In this document: positions 1-4,972 of the stretch, piece after piece
Layout: the number at the start of each line of letters is the position of its first letter
How positions within the stretch are numbered: the first letter of the stretch is position 1
NCBI GenBank assembly: GCA_017303565.1
Contig: JAFLCM010000148.1
Span: forward strand, 1 to 6,340
Source of the DNA: Planctomycetota bacterium
Lineage (GTDB): Bacteria > Planctomycetota > Phycisphaerae > Phycisphaerales > UBA1924
Direction of reading: 5' to 3'
DNA length: 6,340 bases
Position numbers and translations under genes: made by a program
The notes under the pieces: generated by a model
The model's input: the letters and a program-made list of their open reading frames with translations, nothing else
Told to the model about the DNA's origin: nothing
Database searches by the model: none

Positions 1-1
1 C

Positions 2-376
2 CCCGCGCCGGCGACCGCGCAGCAGCCCGGGCCCGACGGCAAGTTCCGTCTGACCACCGAGAAGGGCGGCCAGATCGAGAGCGTGATCCCGGTTGAGGTC
101 GTGAAGGACCCGTCGCAGATCGGCGACAACGTGAAGCGGCTGGAGATGGAGCTGGACCCGCGGACGGGCGAACTGACGCCGGTGCAGCCGCAGCCCGCTC
201 CGGGCGCGACACCGCCCGCGACCAATCCGCCCGCGACCAATCCGCCCGCGACCAATCCGCCCGCGACCAATCCGCCCGCGACCAATCCCCCGGCGACTCC
301 TCCTGCGACCCCGCCGGCCTCGACCCCGCCGGCCAATCCGCCGCCGTCGAATCCTCCTCCGGCCAATCCGCAGTAA
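2..376 (+). CDS. C-terminal part of a protein of unknown function with a proline-rich tail (5' end outside window)
   Basis: The frame is open from base 2 to the TAA at 374-376, so 124 codons are visible and the start lies upstream of the window. A GTG at 83 is an alternative start, but no Shine-Dalgarno motif precedes it, and the codons before it read as ordinary protein (PDGKFRLTTEKGGQIES), so I treat the gene as truncated by the window edge. The visible part has about 65 residues of charged, probably folded sequence (VVKDPSQIGDNVKRLEMELD is typical). A tail of about 50 residues follows, built from PPATN units and ending in looser PPA, PPAN and PPSN copies. Such tails are usually disordered linkers or surface-exposed spacers. 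I recognise no domain and assign no function. A hairpin follows the stop directly. It lies 55 bases before yicC and may be a separate transcription unit. Confidence 0.7.
   Translation, partial: PAPATAQQPGPDGKFRLTTEKGGQIESVIPVEVVKDPSQIGDNVKRLEMELDPRTGELTPVQPQPAPGATPPATNPPATNPPATNPPATNPPATNPPATPPATPPASTPPANPPPSNPPPANPQ
212..370 (+). repeat. 15-bp tandem repeat coding for PPATN, five exact copies plus degenerate copies
   Basis: The unit CCGCCCGCGACCAAT occurs five times in a row without a mismatch at 212-226, 227-241, 242-256, 257-271 and 272-286. Each unit is five codons, so copy number can change without breaking the frame. From 287 to 370 the pattern continues in degraded form (PPAT, PPAT, PPAST, PPAN, PPSN, PPPAN) with different codons, such as CCT for proline. 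Exact identity in the first block against divergence in the second suggests the first block expanded recently by slippage or unequal exchange. Confidence 0.93.
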
Positions 377-377
377 T

Positions 378-398
378 GTCGGGGCGTCGTTCCCCGAT
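378..398 (+). terminator. Hairpin after the first gene, candidate terminator
   Basis: TCGGGG at 379-384 pairs perfectly with CCCCGA at 392-397 across a 7-base loop, and a G-T pair at 378/398 can extend the stem. It begins two bases after the TAA stop of the upstream gene. There is no real T tract (only CCACTTTCCC follows), so it may act as a weak or Rho-assisted terminator, or as a 3' end stabiliser. It is also short enough to be chance in DNA this GC-rich. Confidence 0.35.
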
Positions 399-417
399 CC
401 ACTTTCCCGGGCTTGAC

Positions 418-422
418 GGAGG
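418..422 (+). promoter_or_regulatory. Ribosome binding site of yicC
   Basis: GGAGG lies nine bases before the GTG at 432. It supports that start over the in-frame ATG at 444, which would need a 21-base spacing. Confidence 0.8.
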
Positions 423-431
423 TTCGCGCGC

Positions 432-1322
432 GTGATCCGCAGCATGACCGGCTTCGGCGAGGCGTCGGGCGTCGTTGAGGGCGTTCACTACTTCCTCGAA
501 GTCCGCAGCCTGAACAACAAGTACTTCAAGTCCACCATCCGCCTGCCGGAGGAGTTCCAGGGTCTGGAGGCGGAGTTCGAGAGCGAGCTGCGCAAGCGCC
601 TGACGCGCGGGACCATCACGCTGGTGGGCAAGTGCTCCGACGCGTCGGGGTCCGCGGCGTACAAGATCAACCACCAGGCGCTCTCGAACTACGTGGAGCA
701 GATCAAGAAGGTGCCGCAGGCGTCGGACGGGACGGTGCGGCTGGACTTGGCGGCGCTGCTGTCGTTGCCGGGCGTGCTGCAGCCGCCGGCGGACGAGGAG
801 CAGCGCCTGCACCGGGCGCGGGCGGCGTTCATGGGGCTGCTGGACGCGTCGATCAAACGGCTCTTGGAGATGCGGGCCCAGGAGGGGCGCACGCTCATCG
901 CCGACCTGATGACGCACCACGCGCTGATCGTTGATCGGCTGGCGCGGATCAAGGAGCGGGCCCCGGCGGTGGTGGACGAGTACCAGAAGCGGCTGCAGAC
1001 GCGGATCGAGACGCTGCTGCAGTCGGCGGGGGTTCGCTTCGAGCAGGCGGAACTGCTGAAGGAAGTGGCGGTGTTCGCGGAGCGGTCGGACATCTCCGAG
1101 GAGATCGCCCGCCTGAGCGCGCACATGGACCAGTTCAGGGAACTTCTGAGCAACAACGACCCGCGCCCGGTGGGGCGGACGCTGGACTTCCTGGCGCAGG
1201 AGATGCTCCGCGAGGCGAACACCATCGCGAGCAAGTCCGGCGACGCGGCGATCTCGCGCGACTGCGTGGAGATCAAGGGCGCGATCGACCGCATCAAGGA
1301 GCAGGTGCAGAACGCCGAGTGA
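432..1322 (+). CDS. yicC: YicC/YloC family endoribonuclease
   Basis: The 296-residue product matches the YicC family over its full length (E. coli YicC is 287 residues). It opens with MIRSMTGFGEA, the family's signature N-terminus. The N-terminal domain (about 1-155) includes EVRSLNNKYFKSTIRLP at 23-39 and the KRLTRG segment near 55-60. The C-terminal DUF1732 domain (about 210-296) has KEVAVFAERSDISEEIARL at 210-228, GRTLDFLAQEMLREAN at 248-263 and a closing KEQVQNAE. A middle segment (about 160-210) looks helical or coiled-coil. YicC and B. subtilis YloC are reported to be RNA-cleaving enzymes acting in cytoplasmic RNA turnover, including small RNA decay. The start is GTG at 432, with GGAGG at 418-422 nine bases upstream; the ATG at 444 would remove part of the signature. 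In many bacteria gmk follows this gene; here a kinase of another fold follows after 28 bases. Confidence 0.95.
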   Translation: MIRSMTGFGEASGVVEGVHYFLEVRSLNNKYFKSTIRLPEEFQGLEAEFESELRKRLTRGTITLVGKCSDASGSAAYKINHQALSNYVEQIKKVPQASDGTVRLDLAALLSLPGVLQPPADEEQRLHRARAAFMGLLDASIKRLLEMRAQEGRTLIADLMTHHALIVDRLARIKERAPAVVDEYQKRLQTRIETLLQSAGVRFEQAELLKEVAVFAERSDISEEIARLSAHMDQFRELLSNNDPRPVGRTLDFLAQEMLREANTIASKSGDAAISRDCVEIKGAIDRIKEQVQNAE

Positions 1323-1350
1323 GCGCCGGCGCGGTCGGCCCGGCGGCCCG

Positions 1351-2355
1351 ATGTCGATGGTCCCCGATCCCACCGAACTCGCGCGGGTGCTCTCCCACTA
1401 CGACACCGGCGTGGTGCGGAAGATCGTCGAGGTGCGGCGCGGGGCCGGGCAGTCGATGAAGTGGGCGATCGCGTGCGAGCGCGGGGCGCTGCTCTTGAAA
1501 CGCCGCCCCTCGGGCGTCGATGAGCGCGGGCTGGCGCTGATCCAGGAGGCGCAGGCGGCGGCCGCGGGGGCGGGGTTCCCGGTACCGGAGAGCGTGGCGG
1601 TGCGGGGCGGGGCGGCGCTGCTGAGGCTTGAAGGCCGTCTGTACGAGATGGCGCGGTTCGTCTCGTCGACGCCGTTCGACGAGTCGGCGGGCGCGTGCGC
1701 CGCGGCGGGCGCGATGCTGGCCCGCCTGCACGCGCTGATGAGCCGCATGGACGTGCCGGAGGTTGCGGCGGGCGGACGCGGGTTCCACCGGCTTCTGCGG
1801 GTGCAGACCGAACTGGTGGCCGCGGGGAAGCGGCTGGGCGACGAGGGTCGGCGGATCGCGAAGAACCTTGGCGCGCTCTACACCCTCGCCGGGGAGCGCG
1901 CCGATGCGCTCGGCCATGCTTCCTGGTCCGAGCACCTGATCCACGGCGACTGGCACCCGGGGAACCTCTTGTTCTCGGGGTCGGAGATCGTCGGGCTGAT
2001 CGACTTCGACAGCGTGCGCCCGGGCCGGCGGGCGGCGGACGTGGCGTACGGGGCCCTGCAGTTCAGCGTTATCAAGGGGGAGGGGCCGGTGGAATCGTGG
2101 CCGGCGGGGACGGACGAGCCGCGGTTCGAAGCGTTTGTGCGTGGCTACGACGGCGCTGGCACCCCGCTCGGGGACGCCGAGCGTCAATCGCTGGTGTGGC
2201 TGATGATCGAGGCGCTGATCGCCGAGACGAGCGGCCCCCTGGCGGGGACGGGGAGTTTCGGCGAGGTGCCGGGGCTGTCGATGCTGCGGATGATCGAGGC
2301 GAAGACGACGTGGCTGCGCGACCACCATGCGAGGCTGGCATCGCTCGGACCCTGA
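1351..2355 (+). CDS. Aminoglycoside phosphotransferase (APH)-fold kinase, substrate unknown
   Basis: The 334-residue product is a cytoplasmic kinase of the APH/choline kinase/homoserine kinase II superfamily. The N-lobe has the likely ATP-binding lysine in ALLLKRRP (Lys50), followed by VPESVAV (78-84), a typical strand region. LARLHAL at 123-129 is the usual C-lobe helix. The catalytic loop is HGDWHPGN at 198-205, with Asp200 as the probable base and Asn205 binding metal. IDFD at 217-220 is the DFG-like metal motif, followed by RRAADVAYGA (226-235). All key residues are present, so it should be active. The superfamily phosphorylates sugars, amino alcohols, homoserine, antibiotics or proteins, and sequence alone does not give the substrate; resistance should not be assumed. 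No clear Shine-Dalgarno motif precedes ATG 1351, and ATG 1357 is an equally plausible start. The 28-base gap after yicC suggests co-transcription and coupled translation. Confidence 0.88.
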   Translation: MSMVPDPTELARVLSHYDTGVVRKIVEVRRGAGQSMKWAIACERGALLLKRRPSGVDERGLALIQEAQAAAAGAGFPVPESVAVRGGAALLRLEGRLYEMARFVSSTPFDESAGACAAAGAMLARLHALMSRMDVPEVAAGGRGFHRLLRVQTELVAAGKRLGDEGRRIAKNLGALYTLAGERADALGHASWSEHLIHGDWHPGNLLFSGSEIVGLIDFDSVRPGRRAADVAYGALQFSVIKGEGPVESWPAGTDEPRFEAFVRGYDGAGTPLGDAERQSLVWLMIEALIAETSGPLAGTGSFGEVPGLSMLRMIEAKTTWLRDHHARLASLGP

Positions 2356-2400
2356 GGTTGGTGGAGCGGGCGCGAGGTCTACGGATCGGCAGCGGGTGCC

Positions 2401-2426
2401 CCGCCGGTCCCGGCGGATCCTGTTTT
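2401..2426 (+). terminator. Candidate intrinsic terminator after the kinase gene
   Basis: CCGCCG at 2401-2406 pairs perfectly with CGGCGG at 2411-2416 over a 4-base loop. TGTTTT lies at 2421-2426, four bases beyond the stem. A hairpin followed by a short T run, 46 bases after the kinase stop, is a reasonable but weak terminator: the stem is only six pairs and the T run is late and short. Confidence 0.4.
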
Positions 2427-2440
2427 CCACGGTGAGGCCG

Positions 2441-2459
2441 CCCGCCGGGGACCGGCGGG
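2441..2459. repeat. Perfect 8-bp GC inverted repeat
   Basis: CCCGCCGG at 2441-2448 is exactly complementary to CCGGCGGG at 2452-2459, with a 3-base loop (GGA). No T tract follows. It could be a second stop signal for the kinase transcript or a structure in the M32 leader. Confidence 0.55.
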
Positions 2460-2530
2460 GTACCCGAAGGCAACCCGGAACGGCACCTACCATGTCCCCC
2501 TGTCCCCGCGGTCCCATCGCCGCGGACCCT

Positions 2531-2536
2531 GAGGAG
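2531..2536 (+). promoter_or_regulatory. Ribosome binding site of the M32 carboxypeptidase
   Basis: GAGGAG lies seven bases upstream of the ATG at 2544, good Shine-Dalgarno spacing. It fixes the start of the carboxypeptidase gene. Confidence 0.8.
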
Positions 2537-2543
2537 ACCCGCG

Positions 2544-4058
2544 ATGACGCAACCCCGCGCCTACGACGAACTGTGCTCGATGCTGCGTGACACCGCGGTG
2601 CTGGATTCGGCGCAGCGCGTGCTGGCGTACGACCAGGAGACGGTGATGCCCGAGGGCGGGGCGGGGCTGCGGTCGCAGCAGCTCGAGATGATGTCGGCTT
2701 TGGTGCACAAGAAGCGGACCGACGCGCGGATCGGGGAGCTGCTGTCGGCGTGCGAGAAGGACGCATCGCTCGACGAGGCGGCGCGGGCGAACGTCAGGGA
2801 GGTTCGGCGCGACTACGACCGGGCGACGCGCCTGCCCACGGACCTGGTGGCGGAGATGGCGCGGTGCTCGTCGCTGGGCATGCACGCGTGGAAGGAGGCG
2901 CGGGCCAAGAGCGATTTCTCGGTCTTCCTGCCGTGGCTGGAGAAGACGGTGGAACTGTCGCGGCGGAAGGCCGAGTGCTACGCGAACGGGCGCGTGCCCG
3001 CGGGGGGCGAGCTCTACGACTTCCTGCTCGACGAGTACGAGCCGGGGATGACGGCGGCGGCGACGCGGGCGGTGTTCGGGCCGTTCCGGGCGGCGCTGGT
3101 GCCCCTGATCGAGAAGGTCGCGAAGTCGAAGGCCCCCGACGAGTTGCTGGCGCACGCGGAGTATCCCGTCGAGCGGCAGGCGGCGTTCGCCACCATGGTC
3201 AGCAAGCAGATGGGCTTCGACTACGCGACGGGCAGGATGGACGTTTCGACGCACCCGTTCTGCGACGGGATCGGCCCGGGCGACACCCGCATGACGAACC
3301 GCTACCGCCCCGACGGGTGGGCGGACTCGTTGGGGACGGCGATGCACGAGGGCGGGCACGCGCTGTACGAGCAGGGGCTTCCCAAGGGTGACCGCTTCGG
3401 GCAGCCGCTGGCGGAGGCGGTGAGCCTGGGGATCCACGAGAGCCAGAGCCGCCTGTGGGAAAACCTGGTGGGGCGCTCGCGGGCGTTCTGGACGTGGGCC
3501 GCGCCCAAGGCCGGCGAGATGCTGGGTGGCGTGCTGAAGAGCGCGGCGCCCGATGCGATTCACAAGGCCGTGAACATCGTGCGTCCCAACTTCATCCGCG
3601 TCGAGAGCGACGAGCTGACGTACAACCTGCACATCATGCTGCGGTTCGACCTGGAGCGGGCGATGGTCGCCGAGGAGCTGAGCCCGAAGGACCTGCCGGG
3701 CGAGTGGAACCGGCGCGTGAAGTCCGACCTGGGCCTGACGGTGCCGGACGACCGGCGCGGCTGCCTGCAGGACGTTCACTGGAGCATGGGGCTGGTGGGG
3801 TACTTCCCGACGTACACGTTCGGGAACCTGTACAGCGCGCAGTTCTGGGAGGCGGCGCAGCGCGACCTGCCGGAGCGGGACGCGATGCTGGGGCGCGGGG
3901 AGTTCGCGCCGGTGCTCGACTGGCTCCGCCGGAACATCCACGCGCACGGGCGGCGGTACTCGGCGGGCGAGCTCTGCCAGAGGGTCACGGGCAAGCCGTT
4001 GACGCACGACGCGCTGATGCGCCACCTGGAGCGGAAGGTCGCTGCGGTCTACGGCTGA
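2544..4058 (+). CDS. M32 family metallocarboxypeptidase (carboxypeptidase Taq type)
   Basis: The 504-residue product has the usual M32 length (Thermus Taq carboxypeptidase is about 510). M32 enzymes remove C-terminal residues from peptides with broad specificity, using a bound metal (zinc or cobalt) in the cytoplasm. All family motifs are present in order: the N-terminal AYDQETVMPEGGAGLRSQQL (28-47), DTRMT (247-251, the DXRXT motif), HEGGH (268-272, the HEXXH zinc motif with His268, Glu269 and His272), HESQSRLWEN (298-307, Glu299 being the third metal ligand), VRPNFIRVESDELTYNLH (346-363) and GCLQDVHW (406-413), then SMGLVGYFPTYTFGNLYSAQ (414-433). There is no signal peptide or membrane segment. 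The start is supported by GAGGAG seven bases upstream and by family alignment at the N-terminus. Nothing looks broken. It is probably its own transcription unit and converges on the btpA-like gene. Its likely job is recycling peptides released by proteases. Confidence 0.96.
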   Translation: MTQPRAYDELCSMLRDTAVLDSAQRVLAYDQETVMPEGGAGLRSQQLEMMSALVHKKRTDARIGELLSACEKDASLDEAARANVREVRRDYDRATRLPTDLVAEMARCSSLGMHAWKEARAKSDFSVFLPWLEKTVELSRRKAECYANGRVPAGGELYDFLLDEYEPGMTAAATRAVFGPFRAALVPLIEKVAKSKAPDELLAHAEYPVERQAAFATMVSKQMGFDYATGRMDVSTHPFCDGIGPGDTRMTNRYRPDGWADSLGTAMHEGGHALYEQGLPKGDRFGQPLAEAVSLGIHESQSRLWENLVGRSRAFWTWAAPKAGEMLGGVLKSAAPDAIHKAVNIVRPNFIRVESDELTYNLHIMLRFDLERAMVAEELSPKDLPGEWNRRVKSDLGLTVPDDRRGCLQDVHWSMGLVGYFPTYTFGNLYSAQFWEAAQRDLPERDAMLGRGEFAPVLDWLRRNIHAHGRRYSAGELCQRVTGKPLTHDALMRHLERKVAAVYG

Positions 4059-4083
4059 TCGCGCGACGCGGGAGTCGCGGTCA
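4056..4083. terminator. Hairpin between convergent stop codons, candidate bidirectional terminator
   Basis: CGCGAC at 4062-4067 pairs perfectly with GTCGCG at 4074-4079 over a 6-base loop. In an alternative register, TGATCGCG at 4056-4063 pairs with CGCGGTCA at 4076-4083 (one T-G wobble), bringing together the stop codons of the two convergent genes. The gap is only 22 bases, so both transcripts must end here or run into the opposite gene. There is no T tract on either strand, so intrinsic termination would be weak. Confidence 0.4.
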
Positions 4084-4893
4084 GATGCGGGCGCGGTTGG
4101 CGGCCTGGACCAGTTCGCGGACGCGGACGGGGTCCGGCGGGTTCCGCCAGTCGCCGCGCTGCTTGTACCACGAGCCGACGATGACGGCGTCGGCGTACTG
4201 GAAGAGTTCGCGGAGTGTGTCGGGGGTGGCGCCGCTGCCGACGCACAGGCCGAGGCGGGTGGCGAAGCGGACGGCGCGGACGTCGTCGACGCTGGTGGGC
4301 CTGCCGGTGGCGGTACCGGTGACGATGACGCCGTCGGCCCCGAAGAACTCGGCGGCGCGGGCGGTCTCGTCGAGGGGGACGTCGCTGGTGATGGCGTGGG
4401 CGGAGTGCTTTTTCTTGATGTCGGCGAGGATCTTGACGGCGTCGGCGCCGATGGCGCGCCGGTAGCGGAGGAGCGGGCCGGCGTCGGCCTCGCCCAGCAG
4501 GCCCTCGTCGGCGACGCTGGCGAAGACGAAACCCTCGGCGCGGATGAACTGGGCCCCCACCGCGTGAGCGACCGCGAGGGCCGCGCGGTTGGCGCCGGCG
4601 AGCACCTGGACGCCCAGCGGGACCTTCACGGCCTCGCGAACCGCGTCGGCGACCACGGTCATGGCGCTGACGACCTCCGGGCCGACCTCGCGGGCGAGGT
4701 AGGGCGTGTCGTGCATGTTCTCGAGGATGATGGCGTCGAAGCCGGCCTCGGTGAGCAGCCACGCCTCTTCGACGGCGCGCCCGGCGATCTGGCTGACGCT
4801 GAGGGCGGCGCGGGGCGTGCCGGGGAGGGCCTGGAGGTGGACCATGCCGACGAGGGCTTTGGGGCAGCCGAAGATGTCGATCCCCATGGACAT
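4081..4893 (-). CDS. BtpA/SgcQ family TIM-barrel protein
   Basis: The 270-residue product has the usual BtpA length and its motifs: VGMVHLQALPG at 15-25, ENMHDTPY at 58-65, GVQVLAGANRAALA at 94-107, FIRAEGFVFASVADEGLLGE at 116-135, LLRYRR at 141-146, VKILADIKKKHS at 153-164, DGVIVTGTATGRPT at 187-200, VGSGATPDTL at 218-227 and a closing VGSWYKQRGDWRNPPDPVRV (239-258). This is a phosphate-binding type (beta/alpha)8 barrel. Cyanobacterial BtpA is needed for stable photosystem I; elsewhere, as in E. coli SgcQ, the role is unknown and a sugar-related enzyme activity is suspected. No photosynthesis or sugar kinase gene is visible, so I give no gene symbol. ATG 4893 is chosen as the start; ATG 4887 is the alternative. 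Neither has a Shine-Dalgarno motif, but a TATCAT box lies six bases before ATG 4893. The TPR gene is 79 bases upstream on the same strand. Confidence 0.93.
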   Translation of the reverse strand: MSMGIDIFGCPKALVGMVHLQALPGTPRAALSVSQIAGRAVEEAWLLTEAGFDAIILENMHDTPYLAREVGPEVVSAMTVVADAVREAVKVPLGVQVLAGANRAALAVAHAVGAQFIRAEGFVFASVADEGLLGEADAGPLLRYRRAIGADAVKILADIKKKHSAHAITSDVPLDETARAAEFFGADGVIVTGTATGRPTSVDDVRAVRFATRLGLCVGSGATPDTLRELFQYADAVIVGSWYKQRGDWRNPPDPVRVRELVQAANRARI

Positions 4894-4899
4894 GCGGGG

Positions 4900-4905
4900 A
4901 TGATA
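4900..4905 (-). promoter_or_regulatory. Possible -10 box of a leaderless btpA transcript
   Basis: On the minus strand TATCAT (five of six matches to TATAAT) is followed by exactly six bases (CCCCGC) and then the ATG at 4893. That spacing would put the transcription start at the A of the ATG. The missing Shine-Dalgarno motif fits a leaderless message. No good -35 box lies 16-18 bases further upstream, so the call is tentative. Confidence 0.3.
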
Positions 4906-4909
4906 CCCG

Positions 4910-4924
4910 ACGCGGGGGCCGCGT
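4910..4924. repeat. Perfect 6-bp inverted repeat in the btpA upstream region
   Basis: ACGCGG at 4910-4915 is exactly complementary to CCGCGT at 4919-4924, with a 3-base loop of GGG. It lies between the two candidate -10 boxes of btpA, so it could be an operator-like site or a hairpin in a leader transcript. It may also be chance in GC-rich DNA. Confidence 0.4.
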
Positions 4925-4952
4925 AATAAAGCGTTTTACTTCAAGATGTAAG
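4925..4952 (-). promoter_or_regulatory. Alternative weak promoter for btpA
   Basis: On the minus strand CTTACA (4952-4947, four of six matches to TTGACA) and TTTATT (4930-4925, four of six matches to TATAAT) are 16 bases apart. They lie in the only AT-rich stretch of the window and would give a leader of about 25 bases. Both boxes are poor matches; the AT-rich setting is the main support. Confidence 0.25.
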
Positions 4953-4972
4953 CGATTGCGAGCGCCGCCCGC

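Larger units (their letters stand above)
2356..2543. other. 188-base intergenic region between the kinase and M32 genes
   Basis: No convincing coding sequence fits this gap. It holds two perfect GC-rich hairpins (2401-2416 and 2441-2459). A third, imperfect one just before the M32 ribosome binding site is formed by CCGCGG at 2506-2511 and 2520-2525. I see no good -35/-10 pair, so the M32 promoter, if it lies here, does not resemble the standard housekeeping consensus. The length suggests that the M32 gene is transcribed separately from yicC and the kinase. Confidence 0.5.

Noticed and set aside
212..286. Evenly spaced repeats that might suggest a CRISPR array
   Set aside because: The 15-bp units abut with no spacers and are read in frame as PPATN, so this is a coding tandem repeat.
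413..418. TTGACG just before yicC, resembling a -35 box
   Set aside because: It overlaps the ribosome binding site, and a -10 box at the right distance would fall at or inside the start of the coding region.
1323..1332. Perfect palindrome GCGCCGGCGC just after the yicC stop
   Set aside because: It has no loop, is pure G/C in a GC-rich gap and no T run follows; chance is the simplest explanation.
1294..2766. A 490-codon open frame on the minus strand across the kinase gene and both of its flanks
   Set aside because: The composition is Arg/Pro/Ala-rich without domains, it runs through an intergenic gap and into two real genes, and the kinase motifs on the plus strand explain the region.
2487..4025. 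A 512-codon open frame on the minus strand, antisense to the M32 carboxypeptidase
   Set aside because: Its translation is an Arg/Pro/His/Val-rich low-complexity string with no recognisable domain, while the plus strand has every M32 motif. Long antisense open frames are expected in GC-rich genes because stop codons are rare.
4396..4926. A 176-codon plus-strand open frame opposite the btpA-like gene
   Set aside because: Its Gly/Asp/Glu/Ala-rich composition is a shadow of the opposite strand, where BtpA motifs are present over the full length.
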